From Ulva prolifera (Eukaryota > Chlorophyta > Ulvophyceae > Ulvales > Ulvaceae): a DNA stretch of 64,000 bases. The DNA lies in contig CM041204.1 in NCBI GenBank assembly GCA_023078555.1, positions 2,270,985 to 2,334,984 on the forward strand, in the 5' to 3' direction. Shown in pieces: positions 12,701 to 24,700 of this stretch; position 1 is the first letter of the stretch; each line of letters begins with the position of its first letter. Under the pieces are notes generated by a model, which was not told the origin of the DNA, did not search any database, and saw only the letters and a program-made list of their open reading frames with translations. A program made the translations under genes and the position numbers.

Positions 12701-15700
12701 GGTACATGCCATTTGTGGTAGTGATTATATACACCAGGCATGCCGCACAAGGTGCGTGCTCTACCATTGCGTGCTTCATAAGTTACACATACCCGGCGAT
12801 TGTCTGGCAAACCAAACACACGAAGCCAAACCAGTGACACCTTTGCGTGCTGGTGTCTCACGCACCGCCTCCACGGCTGTGGCGCGTGAGCGGATGTACC
12901 CTCGGCAGGCGGCGGGATGAGCGCTCTCGTGGTCCATGCATGCTGATGTGTCGGCAGGAAGGGATGGACCCTGCGCGGCATGCAGGGCGCTGAAGAGGCC
13001 TCACGAGGACCTCGCGGCGCACGCGGCCGCGGCGGTCTTCCACTCCTGCGAGGCCGCGCTCGCGGCCGTGCCCGGCGGCGGCGCGTGGACCGCGGAGCGG
13101 CTGCTGGCGGAGTTTGACACGCAGCTGCGCACGTACGTGCAGCTGTCGTGCTGGCTGCGGCTATATCCCCTGAAGAGCGCTCGTGAGGCACCCTGACTCT
13201 CCCGCACCCTGGCTCTGCTGTGCCCCCTCTCCTTCCGCATATCGCTTCACTGCACCGCCCCCTCTCCCCCCTCCTGCGAGTGTCAGGGCTTGCCGCACAC
13301 AGAGGAGCTGCGGCACTGCGTTCAGGGTACCACTGTGCTGTCTGCCTTTCAGGGAGGCCACGATCACAGGGATTGCCCCGCGGTGTATGCAAATTTGTAA
13401 AGGGCGGCAGGGCGCCTGCGCTGCCAGGCGCGCCGGTGTCTACAAGGGAGCATGCACCGGCTTGCGTCCTGCGGTGACGCAGCGTGCGCTGATCGTGCGC
13501 TGGGTGCAGAGTTTTACATCCGCGGGATCGACCCCGAGGCGAAGGCGGCGGTGGACACGCAGGCGACGACCGCCGTGTGGCTGCGGATCATGGAGATCAT
13601 GCATGCGCGCGAGCAGGCGGCCATCGCCGCACATGGCCGCAAGGCGGCGCCCCCGGTCGGCGACAAGGCCGACGTCTGGGTCCACCAGGCACGCCCCCGC
13701 GCCCTCGCACCTCCCTCCACTGATCTATCAAATTACATGAATTACGATCACTCGGGCCATAGCATGGTAGCGCACCGAATGAATTACCATGCATTGAGCG
13801 CCCCTGCACCTCCCGACACTTTTAGGCTAAGTTGGCTTCGCTACGTCCACCGGCAGGCCAGTTCAGGAAGCGCTATTTTCCTCCAATCATACAACGCATG
13901 CATGTGCAGGCGCTGTCGGAGCTGTGCTACCGGCACGGCATGCTGCTGCTGGAGTGCGGCGTGCAGCTGAGCGACGTGTCGAAGCCGGTGCGCACGCGTG
14001 TCCGCATGCTGCTGCACGGCGGCCGCACCGTCATCCGCACCGACATGGGCGGCAAAGAGTACACTGCCCCGCGCTCCTCCATCGCCGCGCAGCTCGCGAT
14101 CACCGCGCCGGAGCGCTGGCCGGAGTTCCTCGCGACCGGTGCGGGCGCCCAGGAGGCTGCGGGCGGCGGTGGCGCAGAGACAGGAGCAGGTGCGGCCGCT
14201 GGTACGGGACAGTGGCCTTCGATTGAGCGCAGCTGACATGTGAATGCATGCAATAGCCATGTTTGACCACCCGAGGGAACGCAGTTGTGCTGGGGTGTTG
14301 GCAAGGCTGGGGACGCGGCATGTATGGCAGGCTGGCAACTCACCTAGCGTATGAGTGGGCATTGGCGGGAGTGGGGTCGTTTTGTTTTCGGCTTCATGGC
14401 GGGGGTGGGGTCGTCCAATGGCGTGTGGGAGTTGGCGCGACCCTGCTGCGGATGCTGATGCTTGCTCTGTACGTGTCATGGATTCCATGCGTGCGCATGC
14501 AGGGGGTGCGAAACCGGCGCGGCCAGAGCCAGAGTTCCAGGAGCCGTGCGGCCTGGTGCCTGCGGCCGCCGTGCCGCCGCGGGACGCGCCGCCGGCCCTC
14601 ATGGACACCCACGACGACCCCGATGCCGGAGCCGCCGCGGCGAAGGAGAAGGAGCAGGCACAGGGGCCGCAGCAGGTGCCGCCGCTGCCGTGATGCATGT
14701 GTACACACTCACGCCGCTTCTGCGGTGCTACCTGCCCCTCTAAATCTGCTCGGGATACGTCCTTAAAACAGACACCAACAGCCCATCATGCTGTGCTGTG
14801 CTGTGCTGTGCTGTCCGCTTAGGAGAGCCATGCATGCATTGCGGGGCTGCAGGTCTGCTGGCTGCAGTGTAGCAACACTCTTGCCCCCTCCCCATGCACA
14901 GAACACCAGCCAAGACTGCAGGAGCAGACTTTCACCCTCTAGCTTTGCTGCCATGTGTTCAATATGCAAGACTCCTTTTGTTTGAGGGACTGTGGTCGTC
15001 CATGTACCACAGTGGAGCAGCATTCAGCACTGGATGGTCTCAGAATTGACATTGACAAAACTTCTCAGCACCTCTGTATTGAACAAAGAGAGGCACATAA
15101 CCGCTGCCACCTGTGCTGCTACCAGCCACTGGCTGAGCTTTGTTTTGGTCACACGAGAACTGCCACCTGGGAGACTCGGAACAGTTCCTCAGTGTAAAAC
15201 TGCCACCGCCACCTGTGATGTCCTTCTTTGCTATGGCATTGCCGGCTGGGCAGTTGGGGACAGTTTGAGATGATGGTCTGATGATGGTCGCTGTGTTGTT
15301 TGGTGGTTTTCCATTTCAGGTGAGCTTGTCCCTCAATGAACTATGGTGGCAGTGCAAGTGTATGCTGCCAGCAGCAGCCAACCTGCCTCGAGGGCTCTGA
15401 CTGCATCTCCCACATCTGTGTGATGCCTGCAGCTACAGGCCGAGCTGGGCACTCCTTGAGCTGTTCCAGCACCACTGTCCCAGCAACACTGTCCCCGTGT
15501 TTACTCAGCATGGGCCTGCTGACTCAGATTGTGCTTGTCTGGCATCTGTGGCTGCTGCAGCTACACCTCCACACCTCTGCATGGGCACCGGATGGCGCAC
15601 AGTGAACTGTCTCAGAGGCAGACAGCTCCCTGGATGATGTACATTCACACCATGGCACATCCTGTTGCAGCAGTGCAGCTGCATGGCTGACTGTGGCTGC

Positions 15701-18700
15701 CCATCTGCTGTGCTACAACCACCAAGTCAGAGGGGCAGGTGGCACTGTATGGCACAACTTCCAAGCCAAGACCACCAAGCCACAACACAGCAATCACCTA
15801 CCGCAGAACCACACCAGAACAATACCCCTGCAATGCAAGGCTCTGCCAACGAGTCAGCCCATCTCATGTGTGCTCAGCCCATGTACTGGACAGCTGCCCA
15901 TCTACTGTATGCTGGTCCAGGCAGGGAGGCCAGCTGCTGCGACCTTCACATTGCTGCTGTTGCTGCCAGCACACTGCAGCTGATGGAGGGACATGGCATG
16001 CATAACTATCTAGGAGTAGATAGGTGTTAGCAAGTAGGCACTGCCTGTACGTGCATTCGTATGGGTCCAGGTGCCCAGAGTGGTGGGCTACTCTCACACC
16101 TGCCTGGCCAGCTTGCAGAGGGTGTGGGTGTGCTGACAATGATCTGGGTGATACTGTGCCAAGGCTGCCCTGAGCACCAGTCACAGGGAAACAACCCAAA
16201 AGCGAGGGCTGCTGCTCCAAGCCACAGCCTGTTTGATTGTAACCCACTCTGTGCTCTATCAGCCTGTTGCATCTGCAGCCTCAGCATCAGCCTCACCCAG
16301 CAGCACCAGTTCCAACACCTTAGTCATCCAGAACTGAACTGGAGCGCCGGGATACCAGACCTTGCACTATCTGCTATGGAACATTCACTGGTGATAGCAT
16401 GAACCAATATGCCAGGTTTTGGCCTTGCCAAAGCGAGATATCGATGTGAGCCAACGTCAATACCCAGATCCTGGCCATGATATGTGGCTTGGGTAGCTCA
16501 AGTGGTCATCACCACAGCATGCATCCACCTCATTGATCTGATCAACAAGGACCAAGTGGAACCTCAGGCACAGTGATCACAACTCACAGTGCAACCCAAT
16601 CACAGCAACACTGCCTTCCAACATACAACAATCCTCAGGGACCCCTCCAATTCTTCAGGGGACGATCCAGGTACACCGCTAGTATTGGAGCCGGAGGCAC
16701 GTCTGCATGGAAGAGTGTTGGCTGCGACTCAAGTACACTGTAAAGTCAAGTAAATCTGAATTTACTGAGACGTACAACCGGACCACATATGCCGAAGGGG
16801 TAAACCACCTGGAACCCCCCCTTCAGACGACCGCATGCAACTCACAGGGCCTCCTCCTCCTCCTGTGCTAAGCGAGGTGAGGTGGTCATGTACGGCCGCT
16901 TCAATTCCCCAAAAATGCACGCAGAATCGAACCCACAACCGGAGGGGGTAGCTTTTATACCGTCCGCAACCCATTGGACTGTATATGCATCCCATCCATA
17001 CCAGCTGACAAGTACTGCAGTGGGGCTGGCACTTCTGAGTCACCATCTTCCATGCCCTGGCCTGTAACACACAGTTTGCAGCTTCCCATCGCTCATACAA
17101 TTACAGCCAGTTACACAACCCAGCTTTGACACTTAAATCACCCCACCATGTCCACATCAATGTTCCGATCAGTCCCATCTCGACACCAACCCCACATCTA
17201 GGCTGCGGCACTTGTGGTTCGCGATCGCAGCGCGCAGCCGCGCAGCCGGTCGGTCCGTCGGACCCGCCCCCACAGCCCCCTCATCCCTCCACCACCTGTG
17301 TGCAGGTGGACCCCCCTCCAGCCCCGGCGGGCCCATCCGCTGCGGGCTCCGGCGGCGCGCGCCGCAGCTCCCGCGTCCGCAAGACCGTCCTCCCGGCCGT
17401 CGCCGCCGTCGTCGACTCCAGCGGCGACGGCGGCGGCGGCGGCTCCGACTCCGAGGTGACGATCGATTCGCGGGACGAAGCCGCCGCGGCCGCAGACGAC
17501 GCGGCAGACGCCGGGGACGCGGACGACGGTGCCGCCGCCGCCGACGTGGCGGCGGAGCTGCGGGGGGCCGCGAGCGACGGCGGGGAGGGCGGCAGCGGGT
17601 CGGGGTCGGCGGGGTCCGGTGGCGGCGGGAGTGAGCTGGAGAGTGAGGATGGGGAGGGCGGGAAGCCGCTGTGGCGGCAGGAGAATCGGCGGGGGTGGGG
17701 CAGCGGCGCGAACGGGAGCCGCGCGAAGCGCGTGATGCAGGTGTCGGGCACTCAGTGGGAGCGGTTCCGGAACGGCAAGCTGCCGCCAGGTGTGTGTGCT
17801 CTGCTTGTTGTGGCCTGATACCTCAGCCGCCACCTTGGACAATTCATGGAACGCAAGCGCGATCATGGCGGGCACAGGCGTGCTGCAGACTGCCATGTGG
17901 ACCGGAGTCACGGGCGTTCGGTGCATGCGCTTTGCACACGTGCCACCATCATTTTAAGTGCCCACCAATTCACTTGGTTGCGGCGCGTAGCATCTGTGTG
18001 TCTAGCATCTGCTGATGTCCCCACTATCGTGTGCTTGTGACAAAGCGCCTTTGCATGGGAGAGCGGTTGCAAAGCGGCACGCAAAGCGGCGCTGCTGCGC
18101 CGGGATGCTGCCTACGCGGTGACGAACGCAGGAGGTGCGCCCGGCGGTTCACATGGCGGCGTTGTCTTTCCTGTGGTGCGAACGCCGGCGTTGCAGGGGA
18201 CGTGCCGCTCACGAGTTCACGAGTTCAGCCGTCCTCACGAGTTCAGCCGTGTGCCGTTGCGGCAGCCGTCCCGCAGGTGGGACCGCGGCGCACCTGAAGC
18301 TGTGCGCGCCGTGCAGGGTTCACGGACGAGGACTTTCCGGAGTACAGCATCGCGCAGCAGGGGCTGGCGTACTGCAGGAAGGCTGACAAGGCGGGCCGAG
18401 CGGCGCGCATGGCCACAGGGGTCGCCGACCTGCTGACTGCCCCGAGCGATCGTGTCGCCAAAGCACCCCAGGCCGTGCAGGCCCTGAGCGGCAAACTCCT
18501 CATGTCCACCTGCGCCGCGGCCACACCCCTGCCCAACGGCGATGACGGTGCGCTGTGCATGCTGTGCATGCTGTGGCGACCGCAGCACGCTGTGTATCCC
18601 TCACCTCCTCGGCAAATTAGTGCGCGTCACGCAGCATGTGGCCCACACACCGGCGAGTCCGCAGCATGCCCAGCACGCGCCGGCTGAGGGGGGGTGTATG

Positions 18701-21700
18701 CAGGTGGCCGCAGCTGCGCGATCGCCGTCGGCACGCGCGCGGGGCATGTGCTTCTCTGGCGCATGCGCTCCATGCATGCGGCTGCTGAAGACCACGACGC
18801 CGCCGATAGGTCGCAGCAGGAGGGTGCACTCTGTCTGGTGGGAGCCGTGTACGGCAGCGCGGCGGGTGCGGGGGCGGGGGCCCTCGAGCCGGAGGCGTGT
18901 GTGCTTCCGCCGGTGACGGCTGTGACCTGGGTGCCTGGGAGCGTGGAGGTGGCTGTGGGGGGCGCAAACGAGGCGCGCTGTGCCGCCCCGATTCTGCTGG
19001 TGCGCATCCCCCGCCTTGCCATGCCATGGCCGCCACATCTACACGTCCATGGGTGGAATCTGGCTGATCACCGCCCGCAAACCACAGGGCAGGTGTTCTT
19101 GTGGCCCCTGCGAGCGACTGCTCTTCTACATGCATACATGCATGCATGCATTTGCTGCACCCACTTCACGATGAGGCGCTGTGCACACACCCCTGCAATG
19201 CCATGCTCTGCTGGTTCAGGTCGGCACGGCACGGGGCGGCGTGTCTGCGTTCGCAATCATCGGCGTCGGCGCGGGCGTGGAGGCCCCCGCCGCCGCGGCT
19301 GCCGTCGGCGCCGCCTTCCCTGCCGCGGCCACGCTGCGTGCTGTCCCGCTCGGCGTCGCCGTCCCGCCGGGGATCTCCCCTGCCGTAGCCCTCGCGGCGC
19401 AGACCCTGTGCGCCGCCGACGTCCCGAGCCTGCAGCACCAGGAGGACGGCGCTGAGGGTGGGGGAGGGGGCGAGGAGGAGCCGCCGTGGCGGGAGGTGTT
19501 TGAGAGGCGGGAGGCCGGGGGGCCGGTGGGGCACGTCATCGTGGTGCGCCTCTTACCGTCTCCAGGGGCCCCTCTCCCCTACGTAGCGGGACTACATGTC
19601 GCCTGCCGACAGAGTCTGCTCACAGGAGGCCTCCCCTCTCCCTCACGTCTCCAGGGGCCTCCTGTGAGCAAACTCTGTCGGCAGTCGGCATGCAGCCCCG
19701 CTACGTTAACAGGTGCCGAGGTGCTGTATAGGGATGAGCTCGCTACAGCCGTACCATGCCTCACATTGCAGCATATGCTGGAATGCTGGGCGCCCCGTGT
19801 GCCGGGTGGGCCGGACTGCAGCCTGATCGCACCGGTCCTGATCACAACGGCAGCGGCCCAGCCCCAGCCCAGAGCCCCAGAGCGGGCATCAGTGCTCTAC
19901 AACCCCCGAATTTTATGGAGGGATTCCCGCTGAGTTTTTCCATGTTTCAGAGGGCAAGCACCGCTGGTATGCTGAAATTTCGGAGGGCTATCCGGCCGTA
20001 ATTGTTTTTTTCTGGAGGGATGCCAAAAACATTTCGGGCTCGCTGCGCTCGCAATCCTATATGTCTGCTGAAGTATGGTAGTGAGGAAAATCCTTTGCAT
20101 TCATATACATTTATCTCGAAGGCCTGTTTGTGTGGGCAACAACAGCAACATACACATTCAGTCGCCCTCTTGCATACCAGAGGTCAGCACGCGCTCTAAC
20201 TCATCACGCTCAATGTCCTGCTCATCATCATTGTCACTATAACCTACCTCCTCACCACCTTCAGTACCTGGAAGCACATCAGACAAAACAGCGTCCCACG
20301 CCTCATCAGGCTGCATGGCTACTGCCTCAGCAAGCTTACGGACGAGGGGGCCACAATTTGAATCTTTCACCAATTTCGCATACATGTCTATCATGGTGAG
20401 TGCACCCTCCTTATCATCTATGGGCCTGTTGGGATCAAAATGCTGCTCGCGAAAGTCTTCGAATGTGATAGCTTGTTTCACACGTATTTGAGAGTCAAGG
20501 GTGGCCACATGCGTCGATAACATCAGCGGTCGTATGATCATCGCCTAGCTGACTTCTCGCAGCCTGGTTCGTGCCGGACGTGCTAGCAACCTCATCACGA
20601 GCGCGCTTTCTGGGGGCTGACCCCTTGAAACCGAACCGACTAAGCATTTCTCAAAGCGACAAGTGCACACAGCGTCTATTGGCACTTTGAGCTGTGCTTC
20701 GCAACATTATGTAGCGATACAGAGCCAGCGTGTTGCGGCTACTGAGCAAAGCATCCAGTGACGTCTCGGAAAGTGCACCTGAGGACACTGTGCACCTAGG
20801 TGCAGCTGCTCGTCAAGATCGCTCGCTTCGCTCGCTCGTGTGCTCGCAGCATTATCAATGTGAACACATCCCGCCCGCTGCGCTCGCACGTCGCACATTT
20901 CAGCGGGCAAGACCGCTCAGACGCCCGAGACACAGCGGGCTGCGCCCGCTGGCATTTGCTGTAACAGCCCAGTTTCAGCGGCGTAAACCGTCGACTTATC
21001 AAAATCTTGGCGGCATTTTCAGGAAAAACGTCTATTTCAGCGGGAAAACCGGCGGTTTGTAGAGCACTGGCGGGCATGCATGTCCGTCCCATCAGCGCCC
21101 CCACCCCACAGTCCCCGGCCCGCTCACACCACAAGCGGAGGCCATACGCACTCTTCTCGAATGATCACTCTGACTGTGATCAATCCGCTGCAACACTTCT
21201 CACCCACGCCTTTGAGAGCGTCCTCAAGTTCCTCATATGTGCATATGCATGTCGTCCATGCATGACACGCATGCTGCGCAGGTCGCCATGGGCAACGCCG
21301 CCGGGGAGGTTGCGGTGTGCTGCCGGGGGCTCCCGGACAGCCGCGTGCTGCACGTGGCCCCGGCCGAGCCCGGCTGCGTGGACGGCGCGGGCGCCTTCGG
21401 CGCGCTCGCAGCCACCGTGCGGCCCGCATGCATGGCGTGCACGACCGGCCTCGCCGTCACCGCGACGGCCTCCGTCTGCGCGACCTTTGCCGCCACGGCT
21501 GAGTCCATCGAGGCCGCCGGCGGCGCAGACGTGACCTGCTGGCAGCTGCACTGCGCCACAGCACGCGCAGCACGCGGGAGCTCGGGAGGTGGAGAGGCCC
21601 CGCTGCGCTGCTGGGCACAGCCGCTTGAGGGTGCGCCGCCATCTGTGAGTCCTCTGTTGTGTATGTTTGCTTGCGGCCAGTGAGTATGCGCCCAGTGCTC

Positions 21701-24700
21701 CCGAACGCACGGGCGGTGGCCAGAGCAACGCATCAGTTGCCAGCAGCGCAAGCACAGCTGTTTGTCTTGGGACGAGTGTCGATGAGGTGCGGCCAGTGTG
21801 CCCAAGCAACATGCGCTCAGAGGACCACCGCCCTGCCGTCACCGGCTGCGGTTGTCTCTGCTACGGGCCTCCATGCCACCGCCGCTCAGCGCTGTGCCAC
21901 CGTGCTGTGCGGGCACGGTGAGAGCCCAGCACATGCCAGCCGAGGAGAGAAGTGGCTGCAGGTGGCGTCATGTATGCGCGGCCGCTGCTGCCCAATGGCA
22001 TGTTGACCGCGCAGCCGCGCGACACCTCGGCGGGCCGAAAGCGCTGCACCGTCACCACCGGCCTCGCCGCGGCGCCGGGGGGGCTGTACCTCCTCTCCGT
22101 CGCGCAAGCGGTCCCGCACCGCGCCCTCGTCAACCCCAGCTCGCATGCGTGCGGCGCTCTGCAGCTGCGGCGCACGTTCACGTGGCGCCCGCGCGGCGAC
22201 GCGGCCGCGTCAACGCGGCAGCTACACTGCGGCGCGCTCGCGCTGCGCGCCGCGCTGCGCGCGGCCGCGGCGTGCCGTGGCGCCGCGCCGCTGCCGGCCG
22301 CCGCGGTGTGGGAGGTCGCGAGCGCGGCGGTGGACGGCCTTGCGGCGGACTTTGAGGCCCTCGCGGCCGACCTCGAGCGAGCGGCGGTGGAGCAGGCGGC
22401 GGGGAAGGAGCACCTACAGGCGATCGAGCGGGAGCTGGAGCGCAACAACGCCGCTGCGGCGGCGGAGGAGCTGCGGAAGGTGGAGGTGGAGGAGGTGCGC
22501 GCCGCGCCGCACCTCTGGGCCTTGCACCTATAACTGGCTGTGCATGCATGCGCGTGTTGTGCATGCATGCTCGTACAGGTAACCTACCCACTGGGTTTGA
22601 ACCCCGTCTTGTGAACGGGGGGGGTGTGTGCCTGTGGGCGTTCACCCTGTCGTTAGGCTCAGACTGGTGGCGAGGGTCAGGTCCCGGTGCTCAGGGGGGG
22701 GCAGGGCGGCGCAGGTGCTGCTGAAGAGCCACGCAGACATGGTGGACGCGGTGTGGACGTGGCTTGCCGCCGAGGGGGCCGCCGTGGGGGCCGGGGCCGC
22801 CGATGCGGCTGGCGACGCGGCTGGCGACGAGGCCGCGGCGGCGCACACGGCGGCGCAGCTGCGGGTTGCGTGCGCGCGCATCGCGTACGCGCTCGCGGAG
22901 GGCAACTTCGGGCCCGTGAAGGTCATGCATGCCGCTCCGGCGTGCTTTGACGGTGCGCGAGCTCCCGCTTCAGTGCCCTGTTGGGTCGCATGCATGTGGT
23001 TGCCCGTGTTATTCTGAAGAAGACGAGTCGTCTGGGTCTGGTGAGATGCGGTGGATTTTGAGGAGATCGTTGTCAGGTGTATTTACAGCGCGGGCACGCA
23101 GAAGTCCGCTGCTACCTGGTGTCAGCCGTACTGCGATACTACAGTCACAGCGCAGCCCCTTCTATCGTTGAATCAGCATACATCAGCACGTGGTCCCATT
23201 AATTCAGGGTTGTCGATTTCCTCTTCAGGATACGGCTCAGTCAATCTAAATGTAAATCTACTTTACATCGGGCCTCTCCTTGCAGCTGGGTGTCACCCAT
23301 CGAGCCCATACCAACATATTACAGAAGACTGTAGGGGCATGGACATTTCCAGCAAATAAATCTCCACTGATTCAACAGTCACACACAGACATATTTGTTT
23401 TGGTGCCCCATAAACTTGGGTGCGCTGACCTGGAGCTGTTGGTCTAGCATGGCAGCACCTGCCTACAGCTAAGCTGGCATGAATCTTTCACACTGTTTGA
23501 TGCCAGTGAGCAGGTGCTGTTGAGTTCCTGTTGGGTGTTGTGTGGCAGCGGGCAGCAAGAGCCTGCCTAAGAGGATTGTTTGGCCTGGTCAACTGAATTA
23601 TAGGAGGGCAGCTGAGTGCAGCTATGAACATCAATTCTATGAGGGCACGAACATGATCTCTGATGGGTCAGCTCCTTGTGTTCAGCTACAACTGATTAGT
23701 TAGAACTGATGCCCTTGCAGAGCTCTGCAGTTGGGGCAGCCCTCAGGTTTTTAGTCACGATATGTTGACAGCTGGTGGTTAGCCTGCAGTGAGTGGGTGG
23801 CATGTTCCTGGCTCTATGCTCTACCAGAAGGATGATCTGATGGTTGGTGATCAGAGGATCAGGTTACTGATCAACTGACACCAGTAGTCTTAACTGGTAC
23901 TGACATGTGATGATCTGGAGGCCCTATCATGGGCTGTGGATTACTCAGCAGTGCCACAATCAACTGCCTGTCAGAGCCTTGTAGGCTGACCTTGCCTCTC
24001 ACAGTCTTTGGCTGCTCTAGATTCTGATTCTGGCCTCTGCATTCAAACTTGACTTTAGCCTTAGGCAGCTGGGCCCAAGCTTGTTCTGGTGCCACTGCAG
24101 CTGTGCTACAGCAGCACAGGCTCCTGCAGGGCTGTGGCCTGTGAAGCTGCACAGAGCACTGTCATTGCACAGAGAACTATCTGCAGACAAGCCAGTGGCC
24201 TGTGCCCTTGTTATGTAGTCAGCTTCTGACCACTGTTTCCATGCTGTCACTTCTGTCTTCCTGCCCTTCCTGAGCCTCTCTTCCCACCATTTGATCTTGA
24301 TCAGTGTTCCTGCACCTTTTTTACCTTCCGCACTGAACACATCTACCCACATTCATGCATACACTGGTCAAGGAGGCTGCAGATGCGTGATACAAGCGCA
24401 AAATTGGTGCTGATGTGAAACAGTATCTCATGAGATACATACCTGTGCTGATGCTGGGGATGGGACCTTGGACCAGGGAAATGGGCGGGCTGCCCCTTCT
24501 AATGCACCAATGGCAAGGCGGTCACCTTCTGACAATTTACCACGTATGTCCGCGCATGATGCTGGGCCGTAGCGTAGCATTCCTGCTTGGAGCTTGCCCG
24601 AGGCCGTCATATCATGCATTGATCGTGCCAGATGCGCTCCGCTCTTTACAGGCGGATTTGCATGTCCACGGGAATGACAGTGGTTGTTTTGTTTTCTTGC

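Noticed and set aside
16925-16990. Minus-strand GGGTTCGATTC B box with an A-box-like string, possible tRNA
   Set aside because: Acceptor, anticodon and T stems do not pair properly and T33 is missing; at most a degenerate SINE.
19086-19120. WD-like string GQVFLWPLR as an extra exon of the WD40-type gene
   Set aside because: No GT donor follows and the phases of exons 12 and 13 join without it; inclusion would need a non-canonical donor after GGANE.
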